From positions 126,542,001 through 126,606,000 of the forward strand of contig JBITNC010000001.1 in NCBI GenBank assembly GCA_050084985.1: a stretch of 64,000 nucleotides of DNA. The letters are read 5' to 3'. The notes under the pieces are model-generated. The model saw only the letters and a list, made by a program, of their open reading frames with translations, ran no database searches and was not told the origin of the DNA. Shown one piece after another: positions 1 to 9,796 of the stretch. The translations under genes and the position numbers were made by a program. The stretch comes from Nageia nagi. Lineage: Eukaryota > Pinophyta. Within the stretch, counting starts at the first letter, position 1. Every line of letters starts with the position of its first letter.

Positions 1-255
1 AGTTGGAAGATCAGATAATAGAATAGTCTCCAAATCATGATTTAAAAAGCACTGCATCTTGGGGAATTGTGGTCTCCTACAATGTACTTACAGTATACCA
101 ACATCCTTAGAGATGGCTTTTAGGATGGAAAGGTAGGTTGAAAGTAAAAATATGGCAATGGCTGAATATTTCACATGGGAAGATGAGAAATTTCTACAGA
201 AGCATACAAAATTACTAAAACATTGAGGACAACATTTTTTTGAAGGAGAGGGGCA
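1..255 (+). pseudogene. 3' end of a chromodomain Ty3/gypsy pol (chromovirus), cut by the window edge
   Basis: From about 137 the plus strand reads a chromodomain-like tail: a V-x-S-K-N stretch, then TWEDEKFLQKHTKLL, a TGA stop, then GQHFFEGEGHVR running into the LTR at 256. In chromoviruses the integrase C-terminus carries a chromodomain with the aromatic W-E-D/E signature, and pol ends next to a purine tract and the 3' LTR, as here (AAGGAGAGGGG just before 256). The reading frame is broken by stops and the N-terminal half of the chromodomain is degenerate. The rest of the element lies upstream of the window. Confidence 0.55.
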
Positions 256-611
256 TGTTAGGTCCCTATACTACTCATGTAGCCCATATATTGTTATTAT
301 GTGTCCCATAGAAGTCCACTATGGTTATTGTTATTCCTTTACATTATTATTGTTATGTCAACTAGACATTATTATTGTTATGTCGGCTAGTGTCCTTTCA
401 TTATAGTGGCACCCCTTGGACTCCTATATATACTAAGGAGGTATTATCATTTGTATTGTCAAAGGTTGTAGAATTGATGTGATGTAAAGGAGGTTTCCCC
501 CTCTAAGTGGCTTATTACAAAGGAGGTTGCCCCCTCAAAGTGGCTTATTACAGATTTTATCTCTTATTCAATGCATTGAGCTCTTTCTCTCATGATTTTA
601 TGCTTTGTTCA
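256..611 (+). repeat. 3' LTR of the chromovirus
   Basis: This 356-bp segment starts TGTTAGG directly after a purine-rich tract and ends TTGTTCA. At 612 the reading frame of a different gypsy reverse transcriptase resumes, which fixes the right boundary. It has a TATA-like TATATATA at about 425-432. A roughly 34-bp unit (AAAGGAGGTT..CCCCCTC..AAGTGGCTTATTACA) is repeated in tandem at about 484-551. The 5' LTR and one target-site copy are outside the window, so boundaries rest on position and TG..CA ends only. Confidence 0.68.
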
Positions 612-1463
612 TAATAGAATATTTGGGGAAACTTTTGCTACAAGGTAATGCCATTTGGTCTTAAGAATGTGGGGGCCACATATCAGAGAGTAATGATAGC
701 CATGTTTCATGAATTCAATCATAAAATAGTAGAGGTCTATGTAGATGATATCTTGATAAAGTCAAAGAATAGAGAAGATCATGTCAAGGATATAAAAGTA
801 GCATTTGAAAGGATGAAGAAGTATAAGTTATGAATCAAGCCTCATAAATGTGTATTTAGGGTATCATTAGGAAAACTCTTAGACCATATTGTCTCTAGGA
901 GAGGATTTGAAGTGGATCCAAAGAAAATTAAAGCCATCATAGAAATGTCTCCTCCTACAAATCTTAAGCAATTGATAAGCCTTCAAGGTAAGATTCAAGG
1001 TGTAAGAAGATTTATTTGTCAATTAATAGATAATATAACTCCTATGTCTCATTTACTTAAGAAACAAGTTGAGTTTAAATGGGATGTTAAGTGTCAAGAA
1101 GCATTTGATAAAATAAAAGAGTATTTATTAAATCCATTAGTATTAGCTCCATATAGGCATGGAGAACCTCTTTGGCTCAATGTCTTAGCTACAGAACATG
1201 CATTTGGGGTAATGCTAGCAAAGAAAAAAGAAGATGGTAAAGAAAGAGCAATCTATTTTATTAGCAGGACATTGATGGAATATGAAACTAGGTACACACC
1301 CATTGAGAAGTTATGTCAATGTATACTATTTGCTATTGAGAAGTTGAGACATTATATGATCAATAGCACATCACATGTACTTAATCAAGTAGACCCATTA
1401 AGATATCTAATGTCAAAAACATGCCTCAATGGAAGGTCAACAAAATGGATCATGCTAATTTAG
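612..1463 (+). pseudogene. Gypsy reverse transcriptase (C-terminal half) and RNase H
   Basis: The frame enters as WGNFCYKVMPFGLKNVGATYQ, a signature of gypsy RT (palm/fingers), and carries an intact YVDD catalytic box (735-752). After a TGA near 831 it continues in frame through the thumb and connection into RNase H, with ATEHAFGVML, IYFISRTL and ETRYTPIEKLCQ (912-1463), ending in a premature TAG. Normal function is copying the genomic RNA and degrading the RNA strand in virus-like particles. The protein is broken, and its N-terminal half is displaced by the insertion ending at 611. Confidence 0.88.
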
Positions 1464-1688
1464 TAGTTTGACCTCAAGTTTTTAAAATAAAAATTAGTAA
1501 AAGGCCATGTAGTCACAGATTTTGTTGTAGAGTTCTCTATGGAAGATAATATAGAACTCAAAGAAAAATTTTAGAATGAATGTGCTTTGGAAAAAATCAT
1601 ATAACATGCAGAAGAGGACCACCCATGGCCTTATTATAAAGGAAATAGAAACATCAACATTCCTCTTTTAAAGGTATTAGAATGCTAG

Positions 1689-1990
1689 AAGATGTATTTT
1701 GATGGATCATGATGTATGCAAGGTTTAGGAGCAAGAATAGCATTGATATCACCTTAGAATGATGTTATTCCCATGTCATACAAACTATCATTTGAATGCA
1801 CTAACAATATGGTAAAATATGAAGCTCTCATATTAGGATTAAAAGTATCTATAGAGATTGGCATTACATATCTACATATTTATGGGTATTCCAATACTGA
1901 TAGTGAACTAAGTCAATGAGATATATAACACCAAGGATGAAAATCTTATTCCATATAAAGTTCTTATTACAAAACTCCTTGCTTATTTTG
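1689..1990 (+). pseudogene. Second, archaeal-type RNase H (aRNH) of the Tat element
   Basis: The frame KMYFDGS-stop-CMQGLGARIALISP matches the start of the extra RNase H carried by plant Tat-lineage gypsy elements between the first RNase H and integrase. A later stretch, KYEALILGLKVSIEIGI, matches the usual EYEALI..L..A helix. Several stops are present. The domain is the main reason for placing the relic in the Tat lineage. Confidence 0.75.
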
Positions 1991-2043
1991 AAGAGTATTA
2001 ATTAGAAAATATTTCAAGGAATAATAACAAGTTATCTAATGCA

Positions 2044-2337
2044 ATGGCAAGTGCAGCTTCACTCATACCAATTGAGATAGAAAGTAAAGAGACTACTTTC
2101 ACTATCAAGAACTCGAGAACTCCATCAATTACTAAGGAGGAATTGAAAATGGTATGTGTTGCCCAAAAGGTTGGTTATGAGGTAAGTCCTTGGTACCAAC
2201 ATATATTTAGATATTTGAAAGATAACTTTATTAATGATACACTTGATAAAAGAGAACAAATAAGAATAAAAAGGCTTGCCACGATGTTAACATTGGTGAT
2301 ATACTTTATAAAAGATCATTTAATGGTATTCTTTTGA
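2044..2337 (+). pseudogene. Linker between aRNH and integrase, open for 97 codons
   Basis: An open stretch starting MASAASLIPIEI and containing WYQHIFRYLK and RIKRLATM corresponds to the linker normally found between the second RNase H and the integrase zinc finger of Tat elements. It is the best preserved piece of this pol. The following integrase frame is shifted relative to it. Confidence 0.65.
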
Positions 2338-3444
2338 GATGTCTTCATGATGAGAAGATTGAAATAACATTAGATCATGCTCATGGAGGGGCATGTAGAG
2401 GTCATTTCAATGAAAGATCAATCTATGGCAAGTTGATTAGGATGGGTTATTCATGGCCCACCATGGAACATGATTGTTATGAACATGTCAAGTGTGAGCA
2501 ATGCCAAAAGCATACACACTTAGAATTAACACCTACTCAAGAATTGAACTATGTCACATCACCATGGCTTTTTCAATGTGGGTTTTGGATTTCATGGATT
2601 TTATCTATCCTCCATCTAGTGAGGGGCACAAATTTATCTTGGTTGCCATCGAATACTACACTAAATGGGTTGAAGTAATTCCTTTGAAGATAGCTATACA
2701 AAAACATGTTATCATTTCATCAAGGAATATATCATTTGTAGATTTAGCATACCTCAAAAGTTTATCATTGATAATGGTGTGAATTTAATAGGAAAATATA
2801 TCAAGTAATTTTGTAAAAAGATGAAGGTTGAATAGAGATTTTCTTTAATTTACTATCCCTAAGGGAATGGACAAGATGAGACAACAAATAAAACAATCAA
2901 GGAGATATTGTCAAAAACTATGAAAAATAATGGTAGAGATTGGCATGATTAATTACCATATTCATTATGGGCATATAGAATAAATCAAAGAATAGCAACA
3001 TGTGCTACTCCATACTCTCTTGCGTATGGTGATGATGAAGCAGTCATTCCATTGAAATTGAGATCCCTTCTTTGAGAATTGCACTCAAAGATATCATGAA
3101 GGGACCACAACAATGAGAAGCAAGATTAAATTAGCTAGAGGAAGTAGATGAGAAAAGAATTAATACACTAGAGCATCTTAGAACATATCAACAAAGAATA
3201 AAGGGGTTCTATGGAAAGAAAATGGTACCCAAAGCATTTGAGGTTGGAGATATGGTTCTCCAAGAAAATGTTTCTAATACTACAGCAAAAGATGAGCTTA
3301 AAGGAAAGTTTGAGCCAAATTAGATTATCCCATACATTATCCCATAGGTCTTTGGTAGAGGTGCATACAAATTATCTACATTAGATGGGGAGGCTATCAA
3401 AAATCCCATCAATGCTAGGCACTTAAAGAGGTATCACATCTAGA
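2334..3444 (+). pseudogene. Ty3/gypsy integrase and pol C-terminus
   Basis: An HHCC zinc-binding region is visible: LDHAHGGACRGHF, then CEQCQKH at about 2496. A frameshift near 2575 leads into the catalytic core (LDFMDF..PPSSEGHKFI, YTKWVEVIPLK). The second acidic residue sits in IIDNGVN (about 2765-2785) and the glutamate in NGQDETTNKTI (about 2866-2900). The C-terminal part reads SLWAYRINQRIATCATPYSL and ends RGAYKLSTLDGEAI..NARHLKRYH at 3444, the usual end of Tat pol. At least six stops or frameshifts inactivate it. Confidence 0.87.
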
Positions 3445-4240
3445 CAACCTGTGAGTCATCTCATGTGTCTATTTTCATAAAAATGTTACTGCAAGAATAA
3501 ATAAGTAATAGATGACATAAACATCTAAAAATAGAAGGTCATTTTAGTATTATAATAGGAGCACCAATTCTCTATTTTAGCAAAAAAGCATCACCCATGG
3601 TCCTATTGTATAGTCATAAATAGCAAAAATAAAGATCATCAAATAGCCCTTGGTGTGGAGTTTTAGCTCTCATATCATCATCCTAGTTTCCTAACTCTTG
3701 GCTTAGATTTTTAGCTCTGTTCATAATATCATGCCTCTTGTGGAGTGCCAGCTCCACTCCTTATTGTAATATGCCTCTTGGTAGAGTTTCAGCTCCTAGT
3801 TTTAGAATTGTGCCTCTTAGTAGGAAGTTCAACTTCCATAAGGTCAATGGATAGAATCATTAATGCATGATATGGTTGCACTCCACATATCAAAATATAT
3901 CAAAAATATGGGGTAATTATCATCGATGACCTCTTGGTAGATGGCTATGGACCCTAGAACTCTTTCTCTTGTAGGTTATCATTAGAGCTCATGGAGCATG
4001 TTAGAACCAGCTAGGGGCAACATGATGAATGTCATATGAAGGGGTTTTCTTAAACTCATACCTTTTTTCAATATGATTGCTTATCTCTCTTATATCATTA
4101 TCATAGTTCAGTATCAAAATATATTGATTAATGTTGGTATTATGCTTGTCTATACTTATCAATATTTGATTACTATGACACCTTGGTTATACTTTGAATG
4201 AAAAATCTTAATGTACCTAGTGATTTGCAATTTCTCATCC
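3445..4240 (+). other. Non-coding tail of the Tat relic with a decayed short tandem repeat
   Basis: No coding frame was found. Between about 3650 and 3845 a phrase of the type CCTCTTGGTAGAGTTTCAGCTCC recurs five times at roughly 30-60 bp spacing in degraded form. This is the stretch expected between pol and the 3' LTR. Confidence 0.45.
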
Positions 4241-4250
4241 AAAGTGGGGC
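4241..4250 (+). other. Candidate polypurine tract and 3' LTR junction of the Tat relic
   Basis: AAAGTGGGGC occurs 3' of pol and is followed by TATATTATCACA, which could be a decayed TG-start LTR. If so, the 3' LTR starts near 4252, is interrupted at 4311 and resumes at 12892. The matching 5' LTR is not in the window. Confidence 0.35.
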
Positions 4251-4306
4251 ATATATTATCACATAAAATTAATTTATGCATTTAATTTAATACTTGAAGA
4301 ATGTTG

Positions 4307-4311
4307 GAAAG
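4307..4311. repeat. Target-site duplication GAAAG, left copy
   Basis: GAAAG sits immediately before the LTR start at 4312 and is repeated exactly at 12887-12891 after the other LTR. A 5-bp duplication is the usual product of LTR retrotransposon integrases. Confidence 0.93.
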
Positions 4312-5841
4312 TGTTGATTGAGATTGTGTAATATGTGCGCCTGGAACAATCTTAACCAAAGTAGTTCACGAACAGACTGTGGGACGTAGCCTGATCTCCG
4401 GAGAAGGCCGGTTCCTTATCCATTGGGTAAAGAAAAAGTAACAGGAAAGAGATAAAAAGAGTAGGGAGCGAGAGATTCAAGCAAAAGGATAGGGTAACAA
4501 GAAAGGAAGTAAAGGGATAGGGTAACGAGAGAGAAAGCAAAGGGGTAGATCACTAGTTCAGCGCGGGCTTTCGCAGTGTGTGAAACCTTGGCCTGAATCT
4601 AGTGTCGCAGCCACAGAACAAGTTCTCACTCTCTGAATAGCTCCCCAGCTTCTACTCTACCATGTAGCAGACACAGTTATACTAGCAACCCGCAACTATT
4701 ACTCAGGAAACAAGCTAAGCTGCCACAATGTAACCAAATTAAGAATAACAATTACGAGTGCTAGATAAGAAAGGTCAAGATGGTTTCATAGTACCGGACT
4801 GAAGCTACAGGTCTTCGAGAATAAATGAAAAGGGCAATACTAGGCTTCCGACCCTAGTTTCTCTTTATTTTCATATATTTGTACTGTATTAATAACAGTT
4901 AGAAGATTACAGAATAGAAACGTTTACAAAATGGCCGCAAGATTCTGGCCTTCTTGAACTGATATCACCTACATATGACACTTGGCCGACTGTTACAAAA
5001 TTGGGCAGATCGCTGATGATTCGGTTCCCTGATGATGGCGCTCAGGTATTTTGCAGACTTCCTTCTCTTCGGGAATGTTCAATTCTCCAACTCAGACTCT
5101 TCGATCTTTCATTGCGGCCTATTTTCCTCTAGACGCGGTCTTAATCCCAAATGTTAATCTTTCCCCTTCTCCTGACGTCAGCCTTGAATCTCCGGACTTC
5201 TTTATTCACTGGCTCCAGACACTAAATTGCTCCTTGATGATGTCATCCATTCCGGGCTCCGATTTGCTTTATGAATGTAAACTTTATATCTCCTTGTGAC
5301 GTCACCTTTGAATCTCCAAAATTTCCCGCTCGCTGGTTCCGGATACTAAATTTCTCTTTGCTGATGTCATCTGTTCCGGGCTCCGGTTTCCTTTGTGAAT
5401 GTAGACTTAGCCTTTCCATGTGACGTCATTTCCAGACTTCTGGAACGCTTCGCCTTCCGGAGAAGGCGGTGCAGACTTCATCGCTTCCGGGGTCTGATTT
5501 CCTTCAAGATATGAACTCTGTTCTACCTATGACATCACCTTCATATGCCTGGAATGCTTTGTTTCCCGGAGACACTTGTGCTTACTTCGTTTTTTCCGAA
5601 ACTTGGTCCTTGCCGAAACCTGACCGCCTTGCTGACATCATTTTGTTCCGGAATTCGGTCTTCGCCAAAATATGTCTATCTTATTCCCAGCGACCTCTTC
5701 TTTTCATTCCGGAAAGGTTTACTCACGGACTCCGGCCTTTTATTTATTCCGAAATAGCTCCCGGGGACATTAGGGCGAACTCATGATAATAATTAGAATA
5801 CCCCGGGCCCTTCTTCAAGAATTTTAATGTAGGAATCTACA
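4312..5841 (-). repeat. 3' LTR of the gag-only element (1530 bp)
   Basis: It is colinear without indels with 11357-12886. Read on the minus strand it starts TGTAGATTCC and ends CAATCAACA. The U3 part (5841 down to about 4890) holds seven copies of an 8-bp palindrome-like motif TGAYRTCA. A TATA-like ATATATG lies at about 4873-4880, and a possible AATAAAG polyadenylation signal at about 4862-4868. The LTR is more G+C- and CpG-rich than its surroundings. Confidence 0.95.
5173..5640. promoter_or_regulatory. Array of seven TGAYRTCA (bZIP/CRE-type) motifs in U3
   Basis: TGACGTCA occurs at 5173, 5297 and 5421, TGATGTCA at 5238 and 5362, and TGACATCA (its reverse complement) at 5530 and 5633. Spacings are 65, 59, 65, 59, 109 and 103 bp, showing a 124-bp repeat unit in the first part. 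TGACGTCA is the classic binding palindrome of bZIP factors (TGA/CREB type). On the minus strand the array lies about 0.3-0.75 kb upstream of the candidate TATA box, where an enhancer would sit. Binding itself is inference. Confidence 0.6.
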
Positions 5842-5935
5842 TTGTGGCAACTTCTGAGGGAAAATTTCACCTTTATGGAAGAGGAATTTAGAACCCAGTC
5901 TGTTATTTACATGAATCAAAGAATTGTACCTTACT

Positions 5936-6850
5936 TTAGCTCTGCAGACTCAGGATCTGCTGGACTTTATTCCAATCCGTCGGGATCCCGTAAAAATCTT
6001 TCAGCCTTGCTTGCGCTAAGGCTGTATGGTTCAGCACCTCATATGATATATTTGCATGTCTCCTCAGCAACTGCTGTATCCTAAAGCTACCGTCGGCCAA
6101 AGAATCAAAGAATTTTACAAAATTTGTCTCATCGAAGGACACCAGGAGTGTATCAACATCATCCGTATTCTGAATCCTATTCCGCAGACTACTCAAAAAA
6201 TCAGCCTCTATGACGAGTGAGCCGTCGCTTCTCCATAAGTCTGGGATTCCGGACGCATTCAACCCTTGAATTTCTGATTTTAGGGTCTCCATCTCTTGCG
6301 TCCGGCGTAGGACATTATTACGAATCTCCTGACAAACCCATTTACCCCTCCCTGGGTAATCAATCACCGACATGAGCTCTACTCGGTCACCAATGTTATA
6401 TGACCGCAATTTCTCATTCGAGAGGCTGTTTAGTCTTTTATTTGCTTGCTTAGCCTGTTCTGAAATGGGGTTCAGAATACTCTCACATCTCGTTACCTCG
6501 GCTTCGAGCCTTTTGAGCTCTGATAAGCACAACTCCGCGTGATCCCTCAGACGGATCAAGTCTTTTATTTCTTGCATCTTCAATTCCCAAAATTTTTCTT
6601 TGGTATTCAACAGAAAAGATCTGTCGACCTTCTTAGCATCCAGCCTCGCTTGGAGCTCCGCCAGGTTAGCGTTCAGGTTGCTGATTTCTACTGCCTTGAC
6701 ATTTATTTCTGCCTCCTTTTGAGCGACGATAGCCTCCTTTTGGATGAGCATATCCGCTATAGGGGCAGCTGCTAAACTAGTCTGCAAAACTGTTATGTTA
6801 TTCTCCGCCGCTTTCAGCCTTATTTTATTGTTATCTAATTGCAGCTTCAT
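5936..6850 (-). pseudogene. C-terminal 304 codons of the extra ORF: coiled-coil protein
   Basis: The frame begins MKLQLDNNKIRLKAAENN and ends in TAA at 5936, just inside the 3' LTR. Residues about 1-150 are rich in E, K, L and Q with heptad spacing, including ISNLNANLAELQARLDAK, so a long coiled coil is predicted. The last 150 residues look globular (IGDRVELMSV, GRGKWVCQEI, FYGIPTDWNK). Reading back from the ATG, the same frame gives ATKAHEAMKLQ, so this is probably the continuation of the upstream frame after a one-base indel near 6870-6895 rather than an independent gene. I do not recognise the family; no enzymatic motif is seen. Confidence 0.6.
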
Positions 6851-9417
6851 GGCCTCATGGGCCTTTGTAGCTTGTGGTACCTGACCTCCAATTTGGTGAG
6901 TTCGGTTATATTGAGGTCCACAGCTGTTTGCAGGAGCTCATTTTTATCGCTCTGTGGGATGCTGCGGGTATCTATTTTGACCCGTGTATTCATTGATGAC
7001 AGCTCGCCCTGCCCCTCTTGTGGGTCTTGGGCAATGGCCATTTCAAGCACCTTATTCTTTGGATCCATGGAGGTCCGGAATCTCACCGGATTTTCCAGTG
7101 GTGGGAGTTTTTCCATTTGCCTCTGCATCCATGCCTCTTGCCCTTGCTTAATTTGTTGATATTGTTGCATGATGCCCTCCACGGATACCTGTTGCCCGGA
7201 GACCATGATAAAGGGAGATTTTGAGCTCAACTCCTGAGAAGCAGCAGCAACAATCTGTTGAGCCGGTGTGAAGGGGCTAGCTTGGCTGGCCCCGGGAGTA
7301 CTGCTTCCAGAAGGATCCGCTGCAGGAAGTGTTGAGATAGAGAGAGGAGCGGACGATGGAGGTGGAGAGGGTGGGGGTGATGAAGGTATTGTAATGATGC
7401 TTGTGAGGGGAGGAATTTGTAGAATGGGTGTAGGAAGAAGGGGGCTCTACCGTTGGGTGGACGGTGGTGAAATGAGAGATGGTATGTGTGTAGCTGGAAT
7501 AGCTGCTGGAATTGGGGGAAGGGTGATGGAAATGGAAATGGGAACAGTATGAGCCGGCAGAGCAGAAGAAAGAGAAAGAGGGGAAGAAGGAGTAGGAAGC
7601 GTACCTGAGGGCGTCGGGCTCCTCCTTCTCCTTTTAGGTGGTGGCGGTAGTGATGCCTTCTCCATCTGTGTTTTCCTTTTGGCCATGTAGACTCTTTCTG
7701 GCCTCTTAGTCACCATCTCCGTGGAAATCTCCCTGATTTCCTCCTCATGTTGCTTTTCCCGGGCTGGTGCTTGAGACATAGCATGCCCCTACTCTTCACT
7801 GTCATCAGAATCTTCACCCGTAGGAACTTCTGTGGGATGTTCCAATCCCCACATCTCCTTAAATTTGTCGTCTAGATCAGATTCTAGAGGAGTGTTCCTA
7901 TTCCCAGACTCAATCCTGTACTGGGTGAAGGCAGCTATCTTCTCTTCGCTCCATCTTTCATCCCTTAGTGTCTTCAAGGCCTTTTTCGAGATGGAGTCAG
8001 TTCTCGGGTTAAAATTTGCCTTCTTGTTGTAGAAACTCAGCCATGGCGGTAAGAAGTCCTGAGTGGTTGCGGCGGTGGGCATCACCTTATCCTCCTGCTC
8101 TGGATTTCGCCATTTAAGTAGCTCTGGCCTGTTTTCAGCTCTGAAGGCCGGAGGATTGGGCTGGCTTCTCAGTTTCTTGCCAAAATTGTCATCCAGGTCA
8201 TACGAACAATATTGACTCAATTCTTTCAATTTCAACTTCAGGAGTTTTGCCCTTAAATGGTCACTTGCTCCCCTGCTCTGGAGCACCAGGTCATGCACCC
8301 TGTGGGGGAGAGCATAGACTCCTCTCTTCTTTGCGGTAGCTCCGTATTTCGAGTCAATGTAGTCCATCTATCTGGCATATTCTATGCTGAAAATCTAATC
8401 CGTCACATGAATTGGCAGCAAAAATGGGGCCCCAGAAAATCCATACAGCCTAATGAACGTTCCATTCTCTGCAAAAAACCAGTCCCCGACCTCTACATGG
8501 GGCATGCGGAGGTATAGCTTGGAGGCTGTAGACAACCTCGGGACTGTAGGGGCTAATAGACCCATTGCCGGAATCAGAAAGTTCTCCACAAAGGAGTAGT
8601 AGTTCGCCGAGGACCTCACTTCCTCAGTCCATTTGTCCACTGGTTTGTGTGACCCATCTTCATTATTTCGAACCAGGGTCAACTCATTAAAGACATCTGC
8701 ATTCTGATGAATCATCATCCATACAATGTATGATGTATAGGCAAAATAAAACCCCTCCCCGATCCTCCCCAGTTGTTTGGCTATTCCATCTGAGAGGGCA
8801 ATGGCCCAGTCATACATTGTGGGGGAACTGGGGTGAGAAATTTGATAAGCTATCATCAACTTTGAAGGTGAGATGTATCTATCTGTTTCCTCTCCTGCCG
8901 CTATGGCTAGCATAGACAGAAGTAATTGCAGATGTGTGGAAAAATTTGATAATGGGAGCTCGGAATTTGGGAACTCTCTAAATCTTATGGACCCGGCTGT
9001 GTTTTTATTTAGCCAAGAAGTAATGCTTGCCCTTAGGTTGGCGTTAGGGGTGCTATACCAATCGATTTGCACGAGGGAGGTCATAGGAGGGGGTGGACAG
9101 AAAGCCTCCGCTATTGCAACGGAATCCAGATTTAGGATGGTCTTCCCCTGCAAATCCCTGACTATCCTAGTCGCAGGATCGAATGCCCCTTTTACAATTT
9201 CTACCAACTCGGGAGCAGGAAAGCATCTATGTGGGACAAAATGCATAAGACTCGAACCCATGGGTGAGTGTGCTATATGGTTGAAGCTGAAGTTCGGGCA
9301 CTTACCTTCTGCAGTGCCCTTGGGATTTTTATTTGGGGCTGTAATCTCCGTATCCCACAGCAACTCCATTGAATCGGATACCTTCCTTACAGTCTTTGCC
9401 GCTGATCCTGAGCTCAT
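6847..9417 (-). pseudogene. Extra ORF of the gag-only element, N-terminal 856 codons, interrupted by four TAG codons
   Basis: One continuous frame from an ATG at 9417 to 6847 is broken only by TAG at 8395-8397, 8368-8370, 7789-7791 and 7447-7449. Codons about 1-340 encode a globular region (starts MSSGSAAKTVRKVSD; contains FDPATRIVRDLQGKTILNL and IAEAFCPPPP). A conserved-looking tail follows (MDYIDSKYGATAKKRG..., ending in the acidic GEDSDDSEE near 7792). After about 7779 comes a basic, then proline/serine-rich low-complexity stretch (KRRRRSPTPSG) and a glutamine-rich stretch. The layout of a globular head, disordered linker and coiled coil hints at a structural or chromatin/RNA-binding role, but no known domain is identified. 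Alternatives are a captured host gene or an env-position additional ORF. Confidence 0.62.
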
Positions 9418-9796
9418 TGTCGTTTGCTTGAGCTTTACTTATCACCCTTCTTGGGCCACTGCTTATGCCTCAAACTCGGATTCTCTTGCTCTGTTTCACA
9501 GTTCCTGGCGATGCTCAGTAAGCGCTAACTTTGCAAATTTGTGAGCCAAAACTTTCTATGAATGCTAGCATATAGGTGTCTTGGTAAGTAGTGCTCTGGG
9601 TCTTTTAATAGCTCACTTGAACGCACGATCTTTCGGAGCGAGGGAAATCAACTCACGACAGCCGCATTAATAACTGATTTGCCATTTTACGATCTTTTCG
9701 GGAACCTTGGGATTTGATTGCATGTACCCTCTTGGAAACTTTAATTCTACCGGCGCAAAAAGGTTCCACTACTATTTACGTTACGCTAGCAGTAAA
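9418..9796 (-). other. Spacer between gag and the extra ORF
   Basis: A 379-bp gap separates the gag TAA (9797) from the ATG at 9417. No open frame of note was found on the minus strand. The gap is long enough to raise the question of how the downstream frame would be expressed (splicing, internal initiation or a lost readthrough link). Confidence 0.4.

Larger units (their letters stand above)
612..4311 (+). mobile_element. Tat-type Ty3/gypsy retrotransposon relic, left part (resumes at 12892)
   Basis: Plus-strand pol remnants occur in the order RT, RNase H, archaeal-type RNase H, linker, integrase, which is the Tat-lineage order, with many stops and frameshifts. The 5' half of RT lies beyond the chromovirus insertion and outside the window. 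After pol there is a roughly 800-bp non-coding tail and a purine tract (4241-4250) where the 3' LTR should begin. The gag-only element (4312-12886) interrupts this tail, and the relic continues on its far side. Confidence 0.8.

Noticed and set aside
4352-4540. 62-codon ORF occurring in both LTRs (also 11397-11585)
   Set aside because: Duplicated only because the LTRs are duplicated; hydrophobic low-complexity translation of a purine-rich stretch.
7268-7552. Glycine-rich 94-codon plus-strand ORF
   Set aside because: It is the complement of the proline/serine-rich linker of the minus-strand extra ORF.
8873-9544. 223-codon plus-strand ORF
   Set aside because: It runs antisense to the conserved-looking head of the extra ORF and has no independent features.
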